From assembly GCF_018883605.1 (NCBI RefSeq), contig NZ_JAHLEM010000036.1:17812-81811 (forward strand): a stretch of 64,000 nt of DNA. The letters run 5' to 3'. This document shows, one piece after another, positions 23,522 to 31,360 of the stretch (positions are counted from its first letter, which is position 1; every line of letters begins with the position of its first letter). A program made the translations under genes and the position numbers. The stretch comes from Streptomyces niphimycinicus. GTDB taxonomy: Bacteria > Actinomycetota > Actinomycetes > Streptomycetales > Streptomycetaceae. The notes beneath the pieces are model-generated. The model ran no database searches and was not told where the DNA came from. It saw nothing but the letters and a program-made list of their open reading frames with translations.

Positions 23522-24553
23522 ATGTCCCATCCGTATCCGATCCGGGAGATCGCCCGGCAGGCGGGCCTGAGCGAGGCCACCGTCGACCGGGTTCTGAACA
23601 ACCGCGGCGGCGTGCGCGAGAGCACCACCCGGGAGGTCCGCCAGGCGATCAAGGACTTGGACCGGCAGCGGACCCAGGTCCGTATCGGCGGCCGCACCTT
23701 CATGATCGACATCGTGATGCAGGCGCCGGAGCGGTTCTCCCTGGCGGTCCGCGCCGCCCTGGAGGCGGAGCTGCCGGCGCTGCGCCCCGCGGTGCTGCGC
23801 TCGCGCTTCCACTTCCGCGAGACCGGTCCGGTCGAGGAGCTGATCGATACGCTGGACCGCGTCGCCGCGCGCGGCGGCTCCCAGGGCGTTGTTCTGAAGG
23901 CGCCCGACGTCCCGGAGGTCACGGCGGCCGTCGGCCGCCTGGCCGCCGTGGGCATACCGGTCGTGACCCTGGTGACCGATCTGCCCGGCAGCGCACGCCG
24001 GTCCTATGTCGGCATCGACAACCGCGCCGCCGGCGCCACCGCCGCGTACCTCCTGGGACAGTGGCTCGGTGACCGCCCCGGCCATGTGCTCACCACCGTC
24101 AGCCGCGGCTTCTTCCGCGGGGAGGAGGAACGCGAGATGGGGTTCCGCAGTGCCCTGCGCAATGCCCATCCCGGGCGCACGCTGGTCGAGGTCACCGACA
24201 GCGACGGTCTGGACGCCACCCAGCGTGACCTGGTCCTGCGGGCGCTGCGCCACGACCCGGAGATCCGGGCGGTCTACTCGATCGGCGGCGGCAACACCGC
24301 CACGGTTCAAGCCTTCGAGGAACTGGGCCGCGCCTACGAGGTGTTCATCGCCCATGACCTCGACCACGACAACACCCGGCTGCTGCGCGAGCGCCGGCTG
24401 TCCGCCGTGCTCCACCACGATCTGCGCCAGGACATGCGCCGCGCCTGCCAGACCATCATGCGGGCCCACGGAGCCCTGCCCGACGACGGCCCCGCCCTGC
24501 CCTCGCCCATCCAGGTCGTCACGCCGTACAACATGCCGCCCGACCTGGTCTGA
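23522..24553 (+). CDS. LacI-family transcriptional regulator
   Basis: The 343-residue protein has the LacI HTH and hinge at its N-terminus (IREIARQAGLSEATVDRVLN at about 7-26) and a periplasmic-binding-protein-like effector domain (VKAPD-type core, DNRAAGATAAYLLGQWLG). The AGLSEATVDRVLN recognition helix is typical of sugar/cyclitol regulators of the RbsB-binding type. It faces the oxygenase/dehydrogenase operon and most likely represses it until a sugar or cyclitol is present. Confidence 0.9.
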   Translation: MSHPYPIREIARQAGLSEATVDRVLNNRGGVRESTTREVRQAIKDLDRQRTQVRIGGRTFMIDIVMQAPERFSLAVRAALEAELPALRPAVLRSRFHFRETGPVEELIDTLDRVAARGGSQGVVLKAPDVPEVTAAVGRLAAVGIPVVTLVTDLPGSARRSYVGIDNRAAGATAAYLLGQWLGDRPGHVLTTVSRGFFRGEEEREMGFRSALRNAHPGRTLVEVTDSDGLDATQRDLVLRALRHDPEIRAVYSIGGGNTATVQAFEELGRAYEVFIAHDLDHDNTRLLRERRLSAVLHHDLRQDMRRACQTIMRAHGALPDDGPALPSPIQVVTPYNMPPDLV

Positions 24554-24699
24554 GACCTCTGTCCGCGGCACCCTCCGGCCCGCTTGGCGATATTCCGTTG
24601 AACCATGTCGCTCGTGCCACTGGGAGCGGTTTCCGCCCTCGCCTAGCGTCGGGACAAGGCCAGACAGACTGGCCATCGCCGCATGTGAGGGACCATTTC

Positions 24700-25395
24700 A
24701 TGCTCGCCCAGATCGTTCTGTTCGACGGCTTCGACCTGCTCGATGTGCTCGCCCCCTACGAAGTGCTGCACGCCGGTGGCATGGCCGCCGGGGGCATGCT
24801 GCGCGCCGAGCTGGTGTCCGCCGAGGGGCCGCGTGAGGTGGTGAGCGGAGTCGGCGGTGTGCCGCTGCGCGCCACGGCCGCCCTGGATCCCACGACGGCG
24901 GACCTGGTGGTGGTCCCCGGTGCGGCCGGCCGGGTCGGAGAACCCGGCGAGGTCCCCGATCTCGACGCGGACGCGGACGCGGGCGAGTGGCGGGAGCACG
25001 AATTCATCCCGGTCCTGCTGGGCCGCGCCGTGAACACCGGCCTGCCGGGACTGCTGAAGGCGGCCATGGACCGTCCGGAGGTGACCGTCGCCACGGTGTG
25101 CGGCGGCTCGCTCGTGCTGGCCATGGCCGGTCTGCTGGAGGGCCGCTGGGCCACCACCCACCACATGGGCCTGGACATGCTGGACGCCACCGGTGCCAAC
25201 GTGGTCAGGGCCCGTGTCGTCGACGACGGCGACCTGGTGAGCGGCGCTGGCGTCACCTCCGGGCTCGATCTGGGCCTGTACCTGCTGGAGCGCGAACTGG
25301 GGCCGCAGATCGCCCACGCCGTCGAGGAGCTGTTCGCCTACGAGCGCCGCGGCACCCCCTGGCGCCACCACGGGCCGTCGCCCGCCGCCCTGTGA
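24700..25395 (+). CDS. DJ-1/PfpI-family protein
   Basis: The ATG at 24700 (GTGAGGGA upstream) gives 231 residues. The nucleophile elbow is TVCGGSLVLA with Cys134, preceded by LVVVPGAAG; the acidic partner is near FDGFDLLDVLAPYEVL. The family includes isonitrile hydratases, glyoxalases and chaperones; Cys-GG-S with this N-terminus resembles isonitrile hydratase/PfpI groups. An insertion rich in Asp (DLDADADAGE) at 88-96 is unusual. A small beta-rich gene follows 54 nt downstream, possibly in the same operon. Confidence 0.85.
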   Translation: MLAQIVLFDGFDLLDVLAPYEVLHAGGMAAGGMLRAELVSAEGPREVVSGVGGVPLRATAALDPTTADLVVVPGAAGRVGEPGEVPDLDADADAGEWREHEFIPVLLGRAVNTGLPGLLKAAMDRPEVTVATVCGGSLVLAMAGLLEGRWATTHHMGLDMLDATGANVVRARVVDDGDLVSGAGVTSGLDLGLYLLERELGPQIAHAVEELFAYERRGTPWRHHGPSPAAL

Positions 25396-25449
25396 CCACA
25401 CCGCCCCCAGCGCAATCCGCCCCGACCCACGTTGAGGAAGCACACCACC

Positions 25450-25770
25450 ATGTCCGTTGCAGGCACCTGGGATCTGACCATCTCCACCCCCATCGGCCGG
25501 ATCAGGGCCACGGCCGAATTCCGCGACGAGGACGGCACGTTGACCGGTACGGCCCACGGCGCGGGCGAGGAGGTGCCGCTGGCCGATGTGGCGCTCGAGG
25601 GTGACCGGCTCACCTGGCGGCAGGCCATCACCAAGCCCATGCGGCTGAACCTCGCGTTCACCATGACGGTCGACGGCGAGCGGATGACCGGTACCGCCAA
25701 GGCCGGGCGGCTGCCCTCCTCCAAGGTCACCGGAGAGCGCCGGGCCGCCCCCGTGGCGGCGAAGGGCTGA
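25450..25770 (+). CDS. Small beta-rich protein of unknown function
   Basis: This 106-residue protein starts at the ATG at 25450 after GAGGAAG. It is an alternation of short beta strands (GTWDLTISTPIGRIRATAEF, then LTGTAHGAGEEV, DRLTWRQAIT, LAFTMTVDGERMTGTAKAG), suggesting a half-barrel as in small lipocalin-like or nucleotide-binding-like folds. There is no signal peptide and no catalytic motif. It probably forms an operon with the PfpI-like gene. The function is unknown. Confidence 0.65.
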   Translation: MSVAGTWDLTISTPIGRIRATAEFRDEDGTLTGTAHGAGEEVPLADVALEGDRLTWRQAITKPMRLNLAFTMTVDGERMTGTAKAGRLPSSKVTGERRAAPVAAKG

Positions 25771-25789
25771 GCCTCCCCGAGGCCGGGGC

Positions 25790-25807
25790 AGCGGCGGAGC
25801 CGCCGCT
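25790..25807. terminator. Short GC hairpin
   Basis: AGCGGCG-GAGC-CGCCGCT forms a 7-bp stem between the small beta-rich gene and the convergent small membrane ORF. Confidence 0.45.
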
Positions 25808-25811
25808 CGGC

Positions 25812-25982
25812 TCAGACGAACTGCTGGATGACCAGCACGGTCGCGCTCGCCACCGCGAGCACCACGGCGACACCCCTGGTGCGCCGCATGTCCAGTCTGC
25901 TCGACAGCAGGCGGGCGAACAGCACCCTGATCGCCGCGGCCGGGGCGAGCAGGACGGTGTGCCACAGGAGGTTGGTGTGCAC
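25812..25982 (-). CDS. Possible small two-helix membrane protein or gene remnant
   Basis: A GTG at 25982 opens a 56-residue ORF with two hydrophobic stretches (LLWHTVLLAPAAAIRVLFA and VAVVLAVASATVLVIQQF) joined by a basic loop (RLDMRRTR). GGAG lies 5-8 nt upstream of the GTG. It abuts, on the other strand, what looks like a dehydrogenase tail, so it may instead be the 3' end of a lost membrane-protein gene. No family was recognised. Confidence 0.3.
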   Translation of the reverse strand: MHTNLLWHTVLLAPAAAIRVLFARLLSSRLDMRRTRGVAVVLAVASATVLVIQQFV

Positions 25983-25988
25983 CGCTCC

Positions 25989-26117
25989 GGCGCGGCCCGC
26001 GCCACGGATATCGCGGCCAACATCAACCGCCTGGCACAGGGAGACCCCCTCGGCAATGTGGTGCGCGCCGCTCGTGAGCGGGCCGCCATTCCCGGCGGCG
26101 GTGGCAGGACGGACTGA
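25989..26117 (+). pseudogene. C-terminal remnant of a D-2-hydroxyacid dehydrogenase
   Basis: Frame-1 translation reads ATDIAANINRLAQGDPLGNV followed by VRAARERAAI and a short tail to a TGA at 26115. This matches the typical last helix of D-isomer-specific 2-hydroxyacid dehydrogenases (AADIVAENLRR-x-GEPLLNVV). Nothing upstream continues the gene: the opposite strand holds a membrane ORF. About 90% of the gene is therefore missing. The assignment rests on about 25 residues. Confidence 0.4.
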
Positions 26118-26165
26118 CGCCCGTACGGCTTCTGGCGGACCGTGTGCCGCCACGAGCGCGGTGGG

Positions 26166-26525
26166 TCAGGGGGCGATGGTGAGGTGGCTGATCAGGCCCT
26201 GGTCCAGGGTGAAGCGATAGTGAAGGTCGACGGTGCCGCCGGGGAAGTCGCCCTCGAGATGCTGGGTGACGGTGCAGCGGTCCGGGCCGTCCCGCTCGGC
26301 CCCGATGAGCGTGGTGGTGTACGAGTACTCGGAGGTGGCGCGGTCCAGCCACCGCTCGATGGCCGGGATCCCCTGGTAGGTGCGGCCGTCGTCGATGACG
26401 GTCGCGTCCGGCGTCAGTGTGGCCGAGGCCGTGGGCACATCGTGCTCGTTGTGTGCCTTCAGATACCGCTTGACGACGTCGGGCAGGTCGGTGGCATCGA
26501 AGGGCGTGGTGGTGTCGTCGGTCAT
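26166..26525 (-). CDS. SnoaL/NTF2-like protein
   Basis: This 119-residue protein has the cone-shaped NTF2-like pattern: an N-terminal helix (LPDVVKRYLKAHNEHDVPTA), FTPDATVIDD-type strand (here LTPDATVIDDGRTYQG), AIERWLDRATSEYSYTTTL and a C-terminal sheet. Such proteins are small ligand-binding enzymes or carriers. It lies downstream of the broken SDR gene on the same strand and faces no clear partner. Confidence 0.82.
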   Translation of the reverse strand: MTDDTTTPFDATDLPDVVKRYLKAHNEHDVPTASATLTPDATVIDDGRTYQGIPAIERWLDRATSEYSYTTTLIGAERDGPDRCTVTQHLEGDFPGGTVDLHYRFTLDQGLISHLTIAP

Positions 26526-26586
26526 GGCTGCCTCGCTGATGGTTTTCTTAACGATGGTTCTCTGGCCGTCCCGGACGGGACGGTGC

Positions 26587-26866
26587 TCAGAGCGCGGGAA
26601 CGGTGCCGCCGTCGATGACGTGTTCGGCGCCGACGATGGCGCAGGCCCGGTCGGAGACGAGGAAGGCGACGAGTTCGGCGACCTCTTCAGGCCGGTTGGG
26701 GCGCCCGAGGGGGATGCCAGCCGTCCTCGGGCCGGGAGCGGGCGGTGACCAGCACGGTCGCACCGGCCGTCCGCAGCCGGGTCGCGATCGCCGCTCCGGC
26801 GCCCTTGGTGCCACCGGTGACGAGTGCGCGACGGCCGGTGAGAGAGTCATCGAAGGAGGTGGGCAA
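26587..26866 (-). pseudogene. Short-chain dehydrogenase with large internal deletion and frameshift
   Basis: The 5' part (from about TTG 26866) encodes an SDR N-terminus: [20 protein letters not shown] with the Rossmann glycines, through [12 protein letters not shown]. Near 26718 the sequence jumps, in another frame, to the SDR C-terminus: [20 protein letters not shown] and then [11 protein letters not shown]. The central ~150 residues, with the catalytic Ser-Tyr-Lys and NAG motif, are missing. The gene is thus a two-ended remnant, divergent from an HxlR-type regulator gene that may once have controlled it. Confidence 0.82.
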
Positions 26867-26907
26867 GGCTGTCCGTTCCGGGGCGCGCGAGAGCGCATCC
26901 CTTGCGA

Positions 26908-26949
26908 CTGCTAAAATAGAAGCAAGTAACTTTCACTTTAGCAGTAACT
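26908..26949. promoter_or_regulatory. AT-rich operator region between the SDR remnant and the HxlR gene
   Basis: Inverted arms CTGCTAAA (26908-26915) and TTTAGCAG (26937-26944) enclose the direct repeats AGCAAGTAACT (26921-26931) and AGCAGTAACT (26940-26949). This layout is usual for autoregulated HxlR genes. Confidence 0.55.
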
Positions 26950-26964
26950 CGGGAGGGCGTCGCG

Positions 26965-27495
26965 ATGGCAAGCCGGATCAGGCTGGAGGACCGTGAGTGT
27001 CCGCTGTCGACCACGGTTCAGCACGTGGGGGAGTGGTGGACGCTGCTGATCCTCCACGACGCCTTCGACGGCTATACGCGCTTCGACCAGTTCCAGCAGA
27101 GCCTGAACATCTCCACCAGCATGCTCACCACACGCCTGAAGACCCTGGTGGCGGACGGCCTCCTGGAGCGGCGCCCCTACCAGACCAACCCGGTGCGCCA
27201 TGAATATGTGCTGACCGAACGCGGCCGTTCGCTGCGGCCCGTGGTCGTCGCCCTGGCCGCCTGGGGCAATCAGCACCTCGCACCGGAGGAGCGCGCCATG
27301 ATCCTGGTCGACGCCCGGACCGGCGAGGAGGTGGAACCCGTCGTGGTGGACGCGCGCACCGGCCGCAGCCTCGACGACGGCGAGACCTTCGTCTTCACGG
27401 CGGGTCCGGCCGCCAGTGACGCGATGCGTGCCCGGTATGTCGAACTCGAACGGCAGCGCCCGCCGCGCGCGAGCGACTTGTCTCACAGGCAGTAG
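26965..27495 (+). CDS. HxlR-family regulator with conserved N-terminal Cys
   Basis: The protein has 176 residues; GGGAGGG precedes the ATG at 26965. Cys12 in RECPLSTTVQ is the position used for redox or electrophile sensing in HypR/QorR/YodB-type members. The winged helix follows (TRFDQFQQSLNISTSMLTTR) and LLERRPYQTNPVRHEYVLTE is the wing. A C-terminal extension of ~60 residues beyond the usual HxlR length includes a repeated DARTG motif (VDARTGEEV, VDARTGRSL) of unknown role. It is divergent from a broken SDR gene, and its 3' end overlaps the next convergent gene by 13 bp. Confidence 0.9.
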   Translation: MASRIRLEDRECPLSTTVQHVGEWWTLLILHDAFDGYTRFDQFQQSLNISTSMLTTRLKTLVADGLLERRPYQTNPVRHEYVLTERGRSLRPVVVALAAWGNQHLAPEERAMILVDARTGEEVEPVVVDARTGRSLDDGETFVFTAGPAASDAMRARYVELERQRPPRASDLSHRQ

Positions 27496-27659
27496 CGAAC
27501 GAGCCACTCGTCGGGGTTGTACATGTCCTTCGCGGGGTCCGGCGCTATGGCCGCCCTCTCCTCCACAGTGTCCTCCAGGCGGATCCGCTCCGGCAGCTTG
27601 CTGAACCGGGTGCGGCGCGCCGTCTCCGCGGCATCCTGTACTTCCCGCTTGTCCGACAT
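27483..27659 (-). CDS. 58-residue hydrophilic protein of unknown function
   Basis: The ATG at 27659 has AAGGAACG upstream. The product is charged (SDKREVQDAAETARRTRF) and ends with an aromatic, Cys-containing tail (DMYNPDEWLVRYCL). The charged leader-like part with a short distinct C-terminus resembles a peptide precursor in outline, but no maturation enzyme is nearby. It overlaps the convergent HxlR gene by 13 bp and is divergent from the PLP-enzyme gene at 27858. No family was recognised. Confidence 0.5.
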   Translation of the reverse strand: MSDKREVQDAAETARRTRFSKLPERIRLEDTVEERAAIAPDPAKDMYNPDEWLVRYCL

Positions 27660-27857
27660 CGCATCGTTCCTTGTCGTTTCGATGGTCCGACGATGGTCGC
27701 AGCCGCACGCGTCACCGGTCAAGTGGGTGACGCGATGGGATTCGCGGGGTGCGGCGTCTGTGTTCCCGCGTCCGTCCAACGGGCGTTTCTCCCAACCGGA
27801 TATCCCTCAGCGCAGCGAGCGAAGGCGGCGATCGTGTCAGAAGAGCGTCAGGAAACC

Positions 27858-28853
27858 ATGTGGCGTCAGGAAGCCACGCGGGTCGAGCTGATGAGTCGGC
27901 CCACACCGCTGGAGGCCGCGCCGCGGCTGGCCCGTGCGATCGGGCTGGAGCCCGGAGATCTATGGGTCAAGCGTGACGATCTGATCGGGCTGGGTGGCGG
28001 GGGCAACAAGGTCCGCAAGCTGGAGTGGACGGCCGGGGCCGCCCGCACCGAGGGCGCCACCACGCTGGTGACCAGCGGGGCCGCGCAGAGCAACCACGCC
28101 CGCCTGACGGCCGCGGCCGGGGCACGGCTGGGCATGGACGTGGTCCTCGTCCTCGCCGGTGCGCCGAGCGAGGGGATGACCGGCAACATCGTGCTCGACG
28201 GTCTCTTCGGCGCCCGCGTCGTATGGGCGGGGGAGGTGAGCGAGGCCGAACTCGCGGCGGCCGTGGAGGACGTGGCCGCGGACCTGCGCGAGCAGGGCGC
28301 CCGGCCCGCGGTGATCCCCTTCGGCGGATCCAGTGTGCTGGGCGCCCGGGGCTACGCCGAGGCGGGGACGGAACTCCTGGAACAGGCCCCGGACCTGGCC
28401 ACGGCGGTCGTGGCGGTCGGATCGGGCGGCACCATGGCCGGTCTCGTCCACGCCCTCGGAGCCGAGCGCGTGCTGGGCGTGCACTGCGGAGCCATCGCCG
28501 ATCCCGAGCACACCGTCGGCCACCTGGTCGACGGGCTGGCCGGGCAACCCGTGGCCACGTCCCTGCGGCTGCGCCTGGATCAGGTCGGTCCCGGCTACTC
28601 GTCGCTCACCGAACCGGTCATGGACGCCATCACCACCGCGGCCCGCACCGAAGGCATCGTCCTCGACCCCATCTACACCGGCCGCGCCCTGGCCGGTCTC
28701 ATCGCGGCCGTCCACGACGGTCAGGTGCGCCCCGGGCAGCGCACGGTCTTCCTGCACACCGGCGGTCTGCCCGGTCTGTTCGGGCACACCGAGGCGCTGC
28801 GGCGGGCGCGTTCCGCCGTGGCCGACACCGCCGTACGGTGGCCCCGCGGCTGA
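27858..28853 (+). CDS. PLP-dependent D-cysteine desulfhydrase / ACC deaminase family enzyme
   Basis: The ATG at 27858 follows CAGGAAACC and gives 331 residues, the family length; upstream starts lack a ribosome-binding site. The PLP Lys is in GGGGNKVRKLEW (about 54), with SNHARLTAAAGARLG as the next helix and GSGGTMAGL as the phosphate-binding loop. Family members deaminate 1-aminocyclopropane-1-carboxylate or desulfurate D-cysteine; the residues that separate the two cannot be judged safely here. The enzyme gives ammonia plus pyruvate or 2-oxobutyrate. Confidence 0.87.
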   Translation: MWRQEATRVELMSRPTPLEAAPRLARAIGLEPGDLWVKRDDLIGLGGGGNKVRKLEWTAGAARTEGATTLVTSGAAQSNHARLTAAAGARLGMDVVLVLAGAPSEGMTGNIVLDGLFGARVVWAGEVSEAELAAAVEDVAADLREQGARPAVIPFGGSSVLGARGYAEAGTELLEQAPDLATAVVAVGSGGTMAGLVHALGAERVLGVHCGAIADPEHTVGHLVDGLAGQPVATSLRLRLDQVGPGYSSLTEPVMDAITTAARTEGIVLDPIYTGRALAGLIAAVHDGQVRPGQRTVFLHTGGLPGLFGHTEALRRARSAVADTAVRWPRG

Positions 28854-28879
28854 CCGTCGCACCGCGGTTCGGGCCGGTG

Positions 28880-29914
28880 CTACTCCGCGTCGGCGCAGGA
28901 GGCGAGTCGGCGGGCCAGGGCGCGTACCTGGTCGCGCAGGGCGTCCGGGTACTCGATCACGAACGGGAGGTCCAGCCAGGCGAGGACGGAGGGCACCCAC
29001 TCCAGCCGCTCGGCCCGCAGTTGGACCCGCACCCATCCGCCGCCTTCCCCCTTCTCCGCCGTACGATCCGCCTTCTCCGCCGCAGCACCGGCGGCCCCCT
29101 CCGCCGGTTCGGCCGGAAGTTCCCGCACCGTGGCGAGCCCGGGCGGGAGCCGGTGGCGGACCTGCTCGACCGTGCCCTGCACCCGCAGCGACACCTCGTG
29201 CAGGTAGGGCACCCCGGCGAGCCCGGACAGCACCCGGGCGGCCGGGTCGAACCCCGAGGGCACCTCGAACGACCCGGGCAGCACCGTCGCGGTTTCGATC
29301 CGGTCCAGCCGGAACGTGCGCACCTCGCCGCTGGCCGAGTCCGCCCCCGTCACATACCAGCGCCCGGAGTGCGCGACGATCCCGTACGGGTGCACGGTGC
29401 GTTCGCTGCGCCGCCCCTTCCACGCGGTGTAGCTGACGGCGACCGGCCGGCGGTCCCGCGCGGCCTCCGCGAGCATCAGCAGCACACTCGTCTCGGGGAT
29501 GACCACGGGACGGGCGGGGGCGGTGAAGTCGGCGGTGGCCAGCAGCGCGTCCAGCCGACGGCCGAGCGCCTCCGGCAGCACCCGGCGCACCTTGGCGGCG
29601 GCGCTCTCCGCCGCCGCGACGGACGTGGTCACCAGCCCGGCCCGGCGCCCGGCGACCACGCCCAGCAGCACGGCCAGCGCCTCCTCGTCGGTGAGCATCA
29701 GCGGGGGCATCCGGTAGCCGGGGGCGAGCCGGTAGCCGCCGTAGCGGCCGCGCACCGAACGGACCGGGACGTCCAGGTCGATCAGGTGGCCGATATAGCG
29801 CCGTACGGTGCGCTCGTCCACGCCGAGCCGGTCGGCCAGGTCGGCGACGGTGCGGGTGCCACCGGCCTGAAGGATCTCCAGCAGGGCGAGCACACGGGCG
29901 GTCGGTCGGGTCAT
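28880..29914 (-). CDS. WYL-domain transcriptional regulator (YafY type)
   Basis: The 344-residue protein has an N-terminal HTH (about 5-55, GTRTVADLADRLGVDERTVR), a WYL domain around 140-200 (SYTAWKGRRSERTVHPYGIV, GRWYVTGAD) and a WCX C-terminal extension containing an Ala/Glu-rich low-complexity insert near 288-305. It is divergent from an alpha/beta hydrolase gene across 63 bp with a perfect inverted repeat, so it probably controls both. Confidence 0.9.
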   Translation of the reverse strand: MTRPTARVLALLEILQAGGTRTVADLADRLGVDERTVRRYIGHLIDLDVPVRSVRGRYGGYRLAPGYRMPPLMLTDEEALAVLLGVVAGRRAGLVTTSVAAAESAAAKVRRVLPEALGRRLDALLATADFTAPARPVVIPETSVLLMLAEAARDRRPVAVSYTAWKGRRSERTVHPYGIVAHSGRWYVTGADSASGEVRTFRLDRIETATVLPGSFEVPSGFDPAARVLSGLAGVPYLHEVSLRVQGTVEQVRHRLPPGLATVRELPAEPAEGAAGAAAEKADRTAEKGEGGGWVRVQLRAERLEWVPSVLAWLDLPFVIEYPDALRDQVRALARRLASCADAE

Positions 29915-29931
29915 GCCCGGAAGTATGGCGC

Positions 29932-29960
29932 GGATACCGGGCGGCTCCTGTCCGGTATCC
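29932..29960. promoter_or_regulatory. Operator GGATACCGG-N11-CCGGTATCC
   Basis: Perfect 9-bp inverted arms lie in the 63-bp divergent gap between the WYL regulator and hydrolase genes. It overlaps where the -35 of the hydrolase promoter would be. Confidence 0.7.
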
Positions 29961-29964
29961 CTCC

Positions 29965-29970
29965 TAGCGT
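29965..29970 (+). promoter_or_regulatory. -10 box TAGCGT of the hydrolase gene; leaderless start
   Basis: TAGCGT ends 7 nt before the ATG at 29978 and no Shine-Dalgarno sequence is present, so transcript and translation probably start together. Confidence 0.45.
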
Positions 29971-29977
29971 GTGGGCC

Positions 29978-30712
29978 ATGGCAACCTACGTACTTCTTCC
30001 CGGGTTCTGGCTCGGGGCCTGGGCCTGGCGCCCCGTGGCGGCCGATCTGCGCGGCCGTGGGCACGACGTCCACGCGCTCAGCCTGACCGGGATGGGCGAG
30101 CGGGCGCATCTGGCCCGGCCCGACACCGATGTGGAGACGCACATCACCGATGTGCTCAACCTGATCCGCTACGAGGACCTGCGCGATGTGGTCCTGGTCG
30201 GGCACAGCTATGCCGGTGCGGTGGTGGTCCCGAGCGTGGCGGACCGGATGCCGGACCGGATCAAGCGGATGGTGTTCATCGACAGCGGTCCGCTGCCGGA
30301 CGGGATGTCCCACGCGGAGTTCGCCCCGCCGGAGGAGCGGAGGCGCAACGCCGAGCTGGTCCGTGCGGAGGGAGACGGCCGGCAGTTGCCGCCACCGCCG
30401 TGGCGGCAACTGGCCTCCGAGGTGCCCGGGCTGCCGGACGGCACGCTCGAACGGCTGGTGCGGCTGTCGGTGCCGCAGCCGTGGGCCACCGCCACCACCC
30501 CGGTCCGGCTGACCGAGACGTGGGAGAAGCTGCCGCGGCTGCATGTGCTGTGCGGCTTCTCGGTGGAGCAGGTCCGGGCGCGGATCGCCACCGTTCCGGC
30601 CTTCCGGCACATGGCGACCGAGAGTTCGGCGTACCGCGAGCTGCCCGGCTGGCACTGGCCGATGTTCGACCGGCCCGGCGAGCTGGCGGCGATCCTGCAC
30701 GACGCTGCCTGA
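29978..30712 (+). CDS. Alpha/beta hydrolase
   Basis: This 244-residue protein keeps the full hydrolase core: the oxyanion loop LLPGFWLGAWAW at 6-17 (in place of HG), the nucleophile elbow GHSYAG at about 74-79, and the catalytic His in LPGWHWPMFDRP near the end. Similar enzymes are salicylate-esterase/hydroxynitrile-lyase-like or general esterases. The likely regulator is the divergent WYL protein. Confidence 0.88.
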   Translation: MATYVLLPGFWLGAWAWRPVAADLRGRGHDVHALSLTGMGERAHLARPDTDVETHITDVLNLIRYEDLRDVVLVGHSYAGAVVVPSVADRMPDRIKRMVFIDSGPLPDGMSHAEFAPPEERRRNAELVRAEGDGRQLPPPPWRQLASEVPGLPDGTLERLVRLSVPQPWATATTPVRLTETWEKLPRLHVLCGFSVEQVRARIATVPAFRHMATESSAYRELPGWHWPMFDRPGELAAILHDAA

Positions 30713-30763
30713 CCGGCACGACGCACGCTTGATGCGGCTCGCCGCCGGGCGCCGGTGACGACC

Positions 30764-30793
30764 TTGCGAAAGATCAAAATCACCTGTCAGGAT
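30764..30793 (+). promoter_or_regulatory. Promoter of the CGNR-type gene; leaderless
   Basis: TTGCGA (30764-30769) and CAGGAT (30788-30793) are separated by 18 bp; the -10 ends 6 nt before the GTG at 30800. Confidence 0.55.
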
Positions 30794-30799
30794 GGTGAT

Positions 30800-31360
30800 G
30801 TGAATCTGGAGCATGTCTTTCTGTGTGGGAACCCCGCTCTCGACTTCGCCGCGACGTTGCGCGCTCGCCGCTCGGTGCGGTTCGAGATGTTCGTGTCCCC
30901 GGACCGGCTGGACGCCTGGTATCTGGAGTCCGGAATCGTCGATGCCGTCTCCGCCAGTCAGCATGCCGATGTCGAGCACGCGGTGGCCCTGCGGGAGGCC
31001 ATCTACGAGCTGGTCACCGCCCGCGTCGCGGGGGATCCCTACGACGGCGAGGCACTGGCCGTGGTGAACGACGCGGCCCGCAAGCCTCCCGCGGCGCCGC
31101 AACTCACCGCCGGCGGGCGGCGGACGGACGCCACGTCGCAGGAGGCGCTCTCCACGGTGGCACGGCATGCCGTCGAGCTCCTCAGTGGTCCGGATGTGCC
31201 GCTCCTCAAGGAGTGTGGCAACCCCGAATGCACCCGTGTCTACATCGACCGGTCGCGCGGCGGGCGCCGGCAGTGGTGCGGCATGGAGCCCTGCGGCAAC
31301 AAGCTCAAGGCGGCCGCCTACCGCGCCCGTAAGCGGCAGGCCCAGGAGCCTGCCGCTTAG
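30800..31360 (+). CDS. ABATE/CGNR zinc-finger regulator
   Basis: The GTG at 30800 is preferred because the -10 box lies 6 nt upstream; the protein then starts VNLEHVFLCGNPALDF, the normal ABATE-domain start. The 186-residue protein ends with the CGNR zinc finger: Cys in LLKECGNPECTRVYIDRS and the second pair in WCGMEPCGNK. CGNR proteins are thought to be stress-linked DNA-binding regulators. A long inverted repeat starts at its stop codon. Confidence 0.88.
   Translation: MNLEHVFLCGNPALDFAATLRARRSVRFEMFVSPDRLDAWYLESGIVDAVSASQHADVEHAVALREAIYELVTARVAGDPYDGEALAVVNDAARKPPAAPQLTAGGRRTDATSQEALSTVARHAVELLSGPDVPLLKECGNPECTRVYIDRSRGGRRQWCGMEPCGNKLKAAAYRARKRQAQEPAA

Noticed and set aside
27483..27659. 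Lanthipeptide or lasso precursor
   Set aside because: No cyclase, protease or modifying enzyme adjoins it and the tail lacks a typical core pattern; kept only as an unknown small protein.
28025..30712. 895-codon plus-strand frame ending in the alpha/beta hydrolase
   Set aside because: Only the part from 29978 is real; upstream it overlaps the PLP enzyme in another frame and the WYL gene antisense.
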